Positions 53,655 to 61,452 of a DNA stretch of 64,000 nt are shown piece after piece; position 1 is the first letter of the stretch; the number at the start of each line of letters is the position of its first letter. The notes under the pieces are model-generated. The model worked only from the letters and a program-made list of their open reading frames with translations. It did no database searches and had not been told where the DNA came from. The stretch is from Candidatus Helarchaeota archaeon (lineage in GTDB: Archaea; Asgardarchaeota; Lokiarchaeia; Helarchaeales; RDOG01). Location of the stretch: positions 789,169-853,168 of the forward strand of contig JAHPZH010000001.1 in assembly GCA_019058315.1 (NCBI GenBank), in the 5' to 3' direction. The translations under genes were made by a program, and so were the position numbers.

Positions 53655-55896
53655 AAAAGATATTAATGACAATATTGACAAATTCATAGCGTGGATAGGA
53701 TTTTTTATATCAGATTTTCTTCTCGAATACTCCCTTAATCTATTTGAAATGTTTAAAGAGAACTACCAAAACGATCCTGAAAAATATGTTGCCTTTGAAA
53801 TATTTGATTCATGGAAAGATCAAACCAATCGTAGGAATGAATTAGAAGATAAAAATAAAGCTCAATTTTGTATAGAATCAATATTGATGTTTCTAATTAA
53901 AATTTTATTTTTAAGAATTTGCGAAGATAAAGGAATTTACCCCCATTCCTTAAAGAAAATTGTATTATACGGTAGAACCGCATTATTAAATAATGAAATC
54001 AAAGATGATGACGTTTTAAACTCAATTTTTAAAAGAATTATCGAATTATCACCCAATTATTTTAATTACGGAGTATTACACTGGCATTTAACTCAAGACA
54101 AAATTTTTAATGAATATCTAAATAGAATTATCGATTTTTTCTATCGATTTGATTTTAAGAACTTAGACTGGGATATTTTAGGTAATATTTATGAAAAATG
54201 TATATTTAAAGAAAGGAGGAAATCCTTAGGTCAATTTTATACTCCAATTGAAATTATTGATTATATACTTGAAAAAACAGGTTATAGAGCAAGTTCAGAA
54301 ATTGAAAATCTGAAAGTTATAGACCCTTGTTGTGGTTCCGGTTCATTTTTGATTCGAGCGATTAAAAAATTAATAGAGAGATATAAAATAAAATATCAAA
54401 CGGATATTTTTTCTCCAAAGCAAGCAGAAAATGTTCTCAAGAGTATAACAAATAACATTTATGGATTTGAAATAAACAATTTTGCATGTTTTCTAGCAAA
54501 AATGAATATAATCTTTCAAATCATTGAGCTTTATTATCTTGTACTTAAAAATAACAATTCATATAAGCAAGATCCTTTTCACATCCTTAATATTGATGTG
54601 TTAAATCTTAAATTTACGGAAATTGAGCCTTTAATTGGAAGTATAAAACCTGATATTGTTGTAGGAAATCCTCCATATGTTTTCATTAGAGATTTGCCAG
54701 AATCTGAAAGAAAAAGAATTCAAGCTCTCGAACTAGAAACAAACAAAGGACAGTGGGATTTATATCAATTATTTATTGAAATCGGAATAAAACTGTTAAA
54801 TGAAGGAGGATATTTTGGATATATCGTCCCAGATAGCATCCTAGCTAATAGTGAAAGGGGAGTTGTTCGAGAATTCATCAATAATAATTGTAATATTGAA
54901 ATTGTGCATCATGTTGGAAAGAAATTCAAAATGCCCGTTGTATCAAATGTTATTCTAATACTTCAAAAAGCAAGTGAACCCAACTATGATACAGAAACAA
55001 ACCTGATTTTTAGCTCAGATGAGAGAGAAATAGTCAATACAATACAACAAAGAGAAATTAAGGAAAATTGGGATTATAAATTCTATTTACATTTATCCAA
55101 GGAAGATGATAAATTAATTAAAAAATTGAAAGAGTTTCCAACTATTGAAGAAATTGATAAAAATAATCCCAAAATTAATATTAAAATCAGTAGAGGTGTG
55201 GAATTAACCAAGAAAGGCAAGATCTTTTACTGTTCTAATTGTAAAATTTATTATCCCTTACCTGAAAAACAAAATAAATGTAGGATTTGTGGAAATGATT
55301 TTGTTGTTAATTCGATTGAAACTATTGTAAATGAAAAAAAAATAGATGAAAATTATAAATTATTTGTTTCAGACCTTAATAGATATAAAATTCAGAAATA
55401 TCAATATATTGCTATAAATAAGGAAGGGATTAATTATAAAAATCCAGAAATTTATCTCCCAAATCGGATAATAGTTAGACAATTAAGTGAAAGTGGGCTA
55501 ATCTGCGCAACTATAGAACCAGAAGGAGCTTACACTAGTCAAAGCATTTACAATATTAATACAAATTTAAATCCTTATTATTTGTTAGGTATAATTAATT
55601 CAAAATTAATGAGTTACTATTTTTCTAAGATTTTTGGCAGTTATAAATCTCTTTTCCCAAGAATTTTAATTGAATATATCAAAAAATTACCTTTAGCGAT
55701 TGCTGATAAAAATATCGAATCCCAGATTGAAAATTTAATAAAAAAAATACTTAATCTTAATATTAAAGAAGTGAACGAAGGTAAAAAATTCTGTTTAATG
55801 GATTTTCAACCCCAAATTGATAGTTTGGTTTTTAATCTGTATGGTTTAAATTTATCTGAAAAGTTGCTTGTCCGAAATTTTTTTGATGCAATTTGA
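53611..55896 (+). CDS. N6-adenine DNA methyltransferase (Eco57I/TaqI-like) with zinc ribbon in its recognition half
   Basis: About 761 residues from the ATG at 53611. An N-terminal helical domain (about 1-200) is followed by LGQFYTPIEIIDYIL, motif I VIDPCCGSGSFLIRA (Asp238 region) and motif IV VGNPPYVF (Asn353), so it transfers methyl groups from SAM to the N6 of adenine. The C-terminal half (about 540-760) is a TaqI/type-I-like target recognition domain with YLPNRIIVRQLS and NPYYLLGIINSKLMSYYFSK. A four-cysteine zinc ribbon (CSNC ... CRIC) is inserted at its start. It overlaps the nuclease-like gene and probably forms a type II or type ISP-like R-M pair. The sequence it recognises is unknown. 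It could also be a combined methyltransferase/nuclease, but no nuclease motif is visible in the N-terminus. Confidence 0.85.
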   Translation: MIYELKKENTKFFPKKDINDNIDKFIAWIGFFISDFLLEYSLNLFEMFKENYQNDPEKYVAFEIFDSWKDQTNRRNELEDKNKAQFCIESILMFLIKILFLRICEDKGIYPHSLKKIVLYGRTALLNNEIKDDDVLNSIFKRIIELSPNYFNYGVLHWHLTQDKIFNEYLNRIIDFFYRFDFKNLDWDILGNIYEKCIFKERRKSLGQFYTPIEIIDYILEKTGYRASSEIENLKVIDPCCGSGSFLIRAIKKLIERYKIKYQTDIFSPKQAENVLKSITNNIYGFEINNFACFLAKMNIIFQIIELYYLVLKNNNSYKQDPFHILNIDVLNLKFTEIEPLIGSIKPDIVVGNPPYVFIRDLPESERKRIQALELETNKGQWDLYQLFIEIGIKLLNEGGYFGYIVPDSILANSERGVVREFINNNCNIEIVHHVGKKFKMPVVSNVILILQKASEPNYDTETNLIFSSDEREIVNTIQQREIKENWDYKFYLHLSKEDDKLIKKLKEFPTIEEIDKNNPKINIKISRGVELTKKGKIFYCSNCKIYYPLPEKQNKCRICGNDFVVNSIETIVNEKKIDENYKLFVSDLNRYKIQKYQYIAINKEGINYKNPEIYLPNRIIVRQLSESGLICATIEPEGAYTSQSIYNINTNLNPYYLLGIINSKLMSYYFSKIFGSYKSLFPRILIEYIKKLPLAIADKNIESQIENLIKKILNLNIKEVNEGKKFCLMDFQPQIDSLVFNLYGLNLSEKLLVRNFFDAI

Positions 55897-55944
55897 AATA
55901 TCTTAAACGGTTGGATTTATTAAAACAATTTCAATTTTTTTATT

Positions 55945-57345
55945 ATGAATGTCGAATCTCATAGTGGTAGTATTTGGTTCAAGGAAATATTTAATGCAAA
56001 AAATATTGCAATAATCGGTGCATCAGAAGATACAACAAAATTAGGTTATAGAGTTACGCAGATTTTTCTTAAATCTGATTGTAATATTCTTCCTGTTCAT
56101 CCCCAAGCTAAAGAAATTTTAGGTCTAAAGGTATATACTTCAGTTAGAGAAATACCTACAAATGTTGACCTCGCGGTTATTTTGGTTCCTCCAAAAATAG
56201 TACCCCAAATAATTCAAGAATGTGGGGTTAAGGGGATTAAATATGTTGTCATAACAACTGAAGGCTTTGGAGAAAGTGGAGAAGAAGGAATTAAATTAAA
56301 AAATGAGATAAAAAAATTATTTAAAACCTATAATATTCATGCTATTGGGCCAAATACTATGGGAGTCGTCGATGTTCATAAAAGATTCAGCACATCATTT
56401 GTTGATCATAGCATGTTACGACCTGGAAATGTCTCAATATCAGCACAAACTGGTATATTAACAGGAGCTCTTCTGCATTACATAAATCTCACTAAAAATA
56501 TCAAGATTTGTAAATCAATTGATTTGGGGAATAAAATTGAACTCGATCATGCAGATGTTCTTGAATATTTAGCTGAAGATGAGAAAACAGAAGTTATTAT
56601 GATGTATATTGAGGGAATTTCTGACGGGAAGAAATTCTTAAATTCTTTAAAAAAGACAATTAAAAAAAAGCCGGTAATTATATTAAAAGGAGGAGCAACT
56701 GAAGCAACCCAAAGAATTGTGAAATCACACACTGGGAGTATTGCTGGATCTATTGAAGTATTTGATAATATTGTAAAACAAGCTGGCGCAATTCGAGCTC
56801 ATACTTACGAAGAAATGATTGAATTAGCTAAAGGGTTTTCTTATATGTCTCTTCCTAAGGGTAATAGATTTGCAATTATCACAGGAAGTGGGGGTGCCTC
56901 TGTAACTACAGCCGATACTGGAGTCCGGTATGGGCTGGAACTAGCTACCTTTTCCAAATCTACAACAGAAAAATTAATGGAAGTAGTTCAAAATTCAGAA
57001 AAAATTCGAAATCCAGTCGATATATGGCCAGCAGGTCTGAATCAAGGATTATGTGAAATCTATACCAAAACAATTTCAATTCTTGATCAAGATGAAAATG
57101 TAGATGCCATTATACCCCTAGTTTTTCGGGTGAAGGATTTCCTATGGGATCCTAAGGACGTTGTAAAAGTATGTATGGAATGTAAAAAACCAGTATTTGT
57201 TGCGGTACAAGGCCATGATGTCCAAGGGGCTCGCAATGAATTTGAAAAAAATAATATCCCTACTTTTAGTTTTGGTGAAAAAGCAGCTTTTGTTTTAAGT
57301 CAGATGTGGAACTATAAAAAAACACTTGAAATTTTAAAAAATTAA
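55945..57345 (+). CDS. Acyl-CoA (acetyl-CoA) synthetase, ADP-forming, alpha subunit
   Basis: 466 residues, the size of a separate alpha subunit. A CoA-binding Rossmann domain (NIAIIGASEDTTKLGYRV) is followed by the two succinyl-CoA-ligase-like domains. VKSHTGSIAGSIEVFDNIVK carries the SHTGS segment typical of this family, and ITGSGGASVTTADTG and NPVDIWP are also conserved. It converts acyl-CoA, ADP and phosphate to acid, CoA and ATP, the energy-yielding last step of sugar or amino-acid fermentation in archaea. An ATP-grasp beta subunit is needed and is not encoded here, so it must lie elsewhere. The gene has low-GC defence genes on the left and GH4 genes on the right, and has a more ordinary base composition. 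Confidence 0.92.
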   Translation: MNVESHSGSIWFKEIFNAKNIAIIGASEDTTKLGYRVTQIFLKSDCNILPVHPQAKEILGLKVYTSVREIPTNVDLAVILVPPKIVPQIIQECGVKGIKYVVITTEGFGESGEEGIKLKNEIKKLFKTYNIHAIGPNTMGVVDVHKRFSTSFVDHSMLRPGNVSISAQTGILTGALLHYINLTKNIKICKSIDLGNKIELDHADVLEYLAEDEKTEVIMMYIEGISDGKKFLNSLKKTIKKKPVIILKGGATEATQRIVKSHTGSIAGSIEVFDNIVKQAGAIRAHTYEEMIELAKGFSYMSLPKGNRFAIITGSGGASVTTADTGVRYGLELATFSKSTTEKLMEVVQNSEKIRNPVDIWPAGLNQGLCEIYTKTISILDQDENVDAIIPLVFRVKDFLWDPKDVVKVCMECKKPVFVAVQGHDVQGARNEFEKNNIPTFSFGEKAAFVLSQMWNYKKTLEILKN

Positions 57346-57360
57346 TAATATATGATTAGT

Positions 57361-58659
57361 TTACTCCAATTGAATATAATCTGATTGAAGGCGAAGAATT
57401 TCATCTAACATCTTCTCAGCTTGAGTAGCGCTGTCCACAACAGGGTCTACAAGGAGTGCTTGTAATGCTATATCTTTAGATTTAGTTAGAACTGCTTCAA
57501 CCACGAGATCTTGCACTGATGCTTGATTTCGAAGTAGTCCCGCAAGCCCTTTAGGATAGTCTCCGAGTTTAACTGGATGAATACCGTCTTTATTTATAAT
57601 TCCAGGGCATTCAACCACAAGATCCCTCGGCAGATTTGTAATAATATCCTCATTAGGCAGATTTACCGTGAGTTCTTCATGATTTGAATTTGTTAGAATC
57701 CCCTCAATGATTGGAATTGCCCGTTCTGGATCTGGTCTTACAAGTCTTGCTCCTTTTCCCCTTTTTATTAGACTTCTCATTGTATCACCTGTGCTCAAAG
57801 TTGTTGCTTTATATAATCTATAAAATTCTTGACCTTTTTCAAAATCTGCCACTTCCCACCCCCATTGTATATATTCTCCAATATGAGAATCTGGTGTATA
57901 AAAGAGATACCCAAATTTTTCAAGCATATATTTAACGAGATCAACGTCAAAAGCTGTTATTTTTCGAAAATATTCAGGTCCCTTCTTACGTATTTCGGGA
58001 TAGGCATCTTTTCCAGAATCGCGATATTTTACTTCTAACACTGCGGCGAAATGATTTAATCCCCCTGCTTTAATTTTGAGTTTAGAAAATGGAACCCCAA
58101 GGAGTTGAGGAAGGTAAATTTGAGCTGCTGCAATTGCATGACAAAGCCCAACAAATTTAAGCGAAGGAAACTTTCGTTTAATTGCAAGACAAACTCGACT
58201 CATAGGATTAGAAAAATTGATAAATAATGCGTTTGGACAGATTTTTTGAACATCTGAACAAATTTCGAGAATTGGAGGAATAACTCTTAAAGAATGGAAA
58301 AAACCACCAGGCCCTCCATTTTCACCATAAACTTGTTTATTGCCAAATTTTCGTGGAATGTTAAAATCCATTTCCCAAAGTTCGAAACGTGGAGTTACTT
58401 CTATAGAATTGATGATAAAGGTCGCGTTTTTCAAGGCATCTGATCGACTAGTCGTAGTTTCTAATGTAAAGTCTAATTTTTTCTTATCAATTGCGGATTG
58501 ACAAGATTGATAAACCATATCTAATGATTTCTGATCTATATCATGAAGGGTAATAGTGGAACCTCTCAAAACTTCGCTAGCCAGGATATTTCCTACGGTT
58601 CCTAATCCAAATTGTAAGGATCCCGCTCCAGTTAAAACAATTTTTTCTTTACTCGACAT
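57361..58659 (-). CDS. Glycoside hydrolase family 4 (paralogue 1)
   Basis: 432 residues. NAD-dependent GH4 enzymes cleave glycosides through an oxidation-elimination route that needs Mn2+ or another divalent metal. The nucleotide site is VLTGAGSLQFGLG, followed by LHDID. Metal and substrate residues are seen in FINFSNPMSRVCLAIK, VGLCHAIAAAQI (Cys and His) and AGGLNHFAAV. SHIGEYIQWGWEVAD is also GH4-like. It is the closest of three tandem copies to the CoA-synthetase gene. The upstream ~25 bases (AGATTAAAAATAATATAA in minus-strand coding direction reversed) match those before paralogue 2, showing that promoter and gene were copied together. Substrate class (alpha-galactoside, glucoside, or their phosphates) cannot be set from sequence. 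Confidence 0.9.
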   Translation of the reverse strand: MSSKEKIVLTGAGSLQFGLGTVGNILASEVLRGSTITLHDIDQKSLDMVYQSCQSAIDKKKLDFTLETTTSRSDALKNATFIINSIEVTPRFELWEMDFNIPRKFGNKQVYGENGGPGGFFHSLRVIPPILEICSDVQKICPNALFINFSNPMSRVCLAIKRKFPSLKFVGLCHAIAAAQIYLPQLLGVPFSKLKIKAGGLNHFAAVLEVKYRDSGKDAYPEIRKKGPEYFRKITAFDVDLVKYMLEKFGYLFYTPDSHIGEYIQWGWEVADFEKGQEFYRLYKATTLSTGDTMRSLIKRGKGARLVRPDPERAIPIIEGILTNSNHEELTVNLPNEDIITNLPRDLVVECPGIINKDGIHPVKLGDYPKGLAGLLRNQASVQDLVVEAVLTKSKDIALQALLVDPVVDSATQAEKMLDEILRLQSDYIQLE

Positions 58660-58682
58660 AGATTAAAAATAATATAAACTCA
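58660..58682 (-). promoter_or_regulatory. TATA-like promoter of GH4 paralogue 1 (shared with paralogue 2)
   Basis: Minus-strand TTTATATTATTTTTAATCT runs right up to the ATG. The same bases, with one change, precede paralogue 2 at 60039-60061. The TATA-like part is 15-25 bp from the start codon, which implies leaderless transcripts. Confidence 0.4.
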
Positions 58683-58739
58683 TTATAAATTTTTTTTATT
58701 CTATATCTTTCAAATTCTTGATTTTTGTGAGTTTATTCC

Positions 58740-60038
58740 TTACTCCAAATAAATGTAATCTGATTCAAGACGAAGAATTTCATCTAACATCTTCTCAGCT
58801 TGAGTGGCGCTGTTAACAAGTGGGTCTACAAGGAGTGCTTGCAGAGCTATTTCTTTAGATTTAGTGAGGACTGTTTCAACCGCAAGATCTTGCACTGAAG
58901 CTTGATTCCGAAGTAGTCCCGCAAGTCCTTTGGGATATTCTCCGAGTTTAATGGCATGAATACCATCATTATTTATGATCGCGGGGCATTCAACTACAAG
59001 ATCGCTAGGTAAATTTGTAATAATATCATCATTAGGTAGATTAACAGAAAGCTCTTCATGATTTGAATTGGTCAGAATCCCCTCAATAATTGGAATCGCC
59101 CGTTCTTGATCTGGTCTTACAAGTCGTGAACCTTTTCCTCTTTTTATTAACTTTCTCATTGTTTCACCTGTGCTCAATGTTGTTGCTTTATATAGGTTGT
59201 AAGCGTTTTGAAATTTTTTAAAATCTATTATTTCCCACGCCCATTGTATAAATTCTCCAATATGTGAATCTTCTGTATAAAAGAGATAACCGAATTTTTC
59301 AAGCATATATATAACGAGGTCAACGTCAAAAGCTGTCATTTTTTGAAAATATCCAGGTCCCTTTTTTCGTATTTCAGGATAGGCATCTTTTCCAGTATCA
59401 CGATATTTCACCTTTAATAATGCAGCAAAATGATTTAATCCTCCTGCTTTAATTTCGATATTAGCAAATGGAACCCCGAGGAGTTGGGGAAGGTGAATTT
59501 CAGCAGCCAAAATTCCATGACAGAGCCCTACAAAATTAAGAGAAGGAAATTTCCGTTTAATTGCCAGACAAACTCGACTCATTGGATTAGAAAAATTGAT
59601 AAATAATGCATTTGGACAGATTTTTTTGACATCTGAACAAATTTCGAGAATTGGAGGAATAACTCTTAATGAATGGAATAACCCCCCAGGACCACCATTT
59701 TCACCATTTATTTGTTTAACACCAAATTTCCTTGAAATATTAAAATCCATTTCCCATAGTTCGAATCGGGGGGTTACTTCTATAGAATTGATGATAAAAG
59801 TAGCGTTTTTTAGGGCATCTGATCTACTAGTTGTAGATTCTAATGTGAAATCTAATTTCTTCTTATCAATTGCGGATTGACATGCTTGATGAACCATATC
59901 TAATGATTCTTGATTTATATCGTGAAGAGCAATGGTGGAGCCTTTCAAAACTTCGCTAGCTAGGATACTTCCCACAGTTCCTAATCCAAATTGTAAGGAT
60001 CCCGCTCCAGTTAAAACAATTTTTTCTTTACTCGACAT
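58740..60038 (-). CDS. Glycoside hydrolase family 4 (paralogue 2)
   Basis: 432 residues, the same length and nearly the same sequence as paralogue 1, with GAGSLQFGLGTVGSILASEV, INFSNPMSRVCLAIK, VGLCHGILAAEI and AGGLNHFAAL intact, so it should be active with NAD and a divalent metal. Differences from paralogue 1 cluster in ISRKFGVKQINGENG and around SHIGEFIQWAWEII, i.e. loops lining the substrate pocket, suggesting drift in specificity. It has its own TATA-like CTTATATTA about 25 bp upstream and a spacer from its neighbours, so each paralogue is probably transcribed separately. Confidence 0.9.
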   Translation of the reverse strand: MSSKEKIVLTGAGSLQFGLGTVGSILASEVLKGSTIALHDINQESLDMVHQACQSAIDKKKLDFTLESTTSRSDALKNATFIINSIEVTPRFELWEMDFNISRKFGVKQINGENGGPGGLFHSLRVIPPILEICSDVKKICPNALFINFSNPMSRVCLAIKRKFPSLNFVGLCHGILAAEIHLPQLLGVPFANIEIKAGGLNHFAALLKVKYRDTGKDAYPEIRKKGPGYFQKMTAFDVDLVIYMLEKFGYLFYTEDSHIGEFIQWAWEIIDFKKFQNAYNLYKATTLSTGETMRKLIKRGKGSRLVRPDQERAIPIIEGILTNSNHEELSVNLPNDDIITNLPSDLVVECPAIINNDGIHAIKLGEYPKGLAGLLRNQASVQDLAVETVLTKSKEIALQALLVDPLVNSATQAEKMLDEILRLESDYIYLE

Positions 60039-60116
60039 AGATTAAAAATAATATAAGATTATTTTAAATTTTTTTAGAGCTTTTTAAGTCTAAAAACTCA
60101 TTTTAGAATTTTTACA

Positions 60117-61415
60117 TTACTCCAAATGAATGTAATCGGATTGAAGGCGCAGAATTTCATCTAACATCTTCTCAGCTTGAGTTGCACTGTCTACTACGGG
60201 GTCTACTAGGAGTGCTTGTAATGCTATATCTTTAGATTTAGTGAGAATTGCTTCGACTACAAGATCTTGCACTGAGGCTTGATTCCGAAGAAGTCCAGCA
60301 AGACCCTTTGGATATTCCCCGAGTTTAACAGCTTGGAGTCCATTTTTATTTATAATTGCTGGACATTCAACTACAAGATCTTTTGGAAGGTTTGTGATAA
60401 TATCATTATTAGGTAAATTAACCGAAAGTTCTTCATGATTTGAATTCGTCAGAATCCCTTCAATGATTGGAACTGCACGTTCTGGATCCGGTCTTACTAA
60501 TCGTGATCCTTTTCCTCTTTTTATTAAACTTCTAATTCTCTTACCTGAACTATTAGTTATTGCCTTATACAGATCATAAAAACCTCGTACTCCTTCGATA
60601 TCTGCTATTTCCCACGCCCATTGTATATATTCTCCATAATGAGAGTCTGTGGTATAAGGCATATATCCAAATTTGTCAAGGATATATCTACTAAGATGGA
60701 CATCAAGATTTTCTATTTTTTTTAGATATTCAGGAGCTTTCTTGCGGACATCAGGATAGGCATCTTTTCCAGAATCACGATATTTTAATTCTAATACTAC
60801 TCCGAAATGATTTAGTCCACCAGCTTTAATATAGAGGTTGGATAACGGAGTCTTAAGCATTCTAGGTAGGTGAATTTGAACAGATACAATTTCATGACAG
60901 AGGCCAACGAATTTAAGAGCTGGAAATTTTCTTTTAATCGATAAGCAAATACGACTCATCGGGTTAGAATAATTAATAAATAATGCATTTGGGCAAAATT
61001 TTTGGACATCTGAACATATTTCTAAAATAGGTGGAATGATTCTCAAGGAATGAAAGAATCCTCCAGGACCACCATTTTCACCAAAAATTTGTCTATTACC
61101 AATCTTCCTTGGGATATTATAATCCATTTCCCAAAGTTCGAATCGTGGAGTTACTTCTATAGAATTAATGATAAAAGTAGCGTTTTTCAAAGCATCTGAT
61201 CGATTAGTTGTTGATTCTAAAGTAAAATCTAATTTTTTTTCATCAATAGCAGCTTGGCATGCTTGATGAGCCAAGCCTAAAGATTCGGAATCTATATCAT
61301 GAAGACAGATAGTGGATCCTTTTAATACTTTGCTGGCTAGAATACTGCCTGCGGTCCCTAATCCAAATTGTAATGAGCCAGCTCCTATTAAAACAATTTT
61401 TTCTTTGTTCGACAT
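60117..61415 (-). CDS. Glycoside hydrolase family 4 (paralogue 3)
   Basis: 432 residues. The core is conserved (VLIGAGSLQFGLGTAGSILA, INYSNPMSRICLSIK, VGLCHEIVSVQI, AGGLNHFGVVLE), but it is the most divergent of the three, especially from residue ~215 to 300 (KIENLDVHLSRYILDKFGYM, YTTDSHYGEYIQWAWEIADI). The last ~100 residues are almost identical in all three, which may reflect gene conversion. A TATA-like AATATATT lies about 25 bp upstream. It is next to the second methyltransferase gene, 37 bp away on the same strand, and may also be reached by read-through. Confidence 0.9.
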   Translation of the reverse strand: MSNKEKIVLIGAGSLQFGLGTAGSILASKVLKGSTICLHDIDSESLGLAHQACQAAIDEKKLDFTLESTTNRSDALKNATFIINSIEVTPRFELWEMDYNIPRKIGNRQIFGENGGPGGFFHSLRIIPPILEICSDVQKFCPNALFINYSNPMSRICLSIKRKFPALKFVGLCHEIVSVQIHLPRMLKTPLSNLYIKAGGLNHFGVVLELKYRDSGKDAYPDVRKKAPEYLKKIENLDVHLSRYILDKFGYMPYTTDSHYGEYIQWAWEIADIEGVRGFYDLYKAITNSSGKRIRSLIKRGKGSRLVRPDPERAVPIIEGILTNSNHEELSVNLPNNDIITNLPKDLVVECPAIINKNGLQAVKLGEYPKGLAGLLRNQASVQDLVVEAILTKSKDIALQALLVDPVVDSATQAEKMLDEILRLQSDYIHLE

Positions 61416-61452
61416 AATTTAAAATTTTATGATAATATATTAAATTCTTTCT

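Noticed and set aside
57361..61415. Assembly artefact producing three GH4 copies
   Set aside because: The copies differ throughout, most in the middle region, and each has its own spacer, so they are real paralogues.
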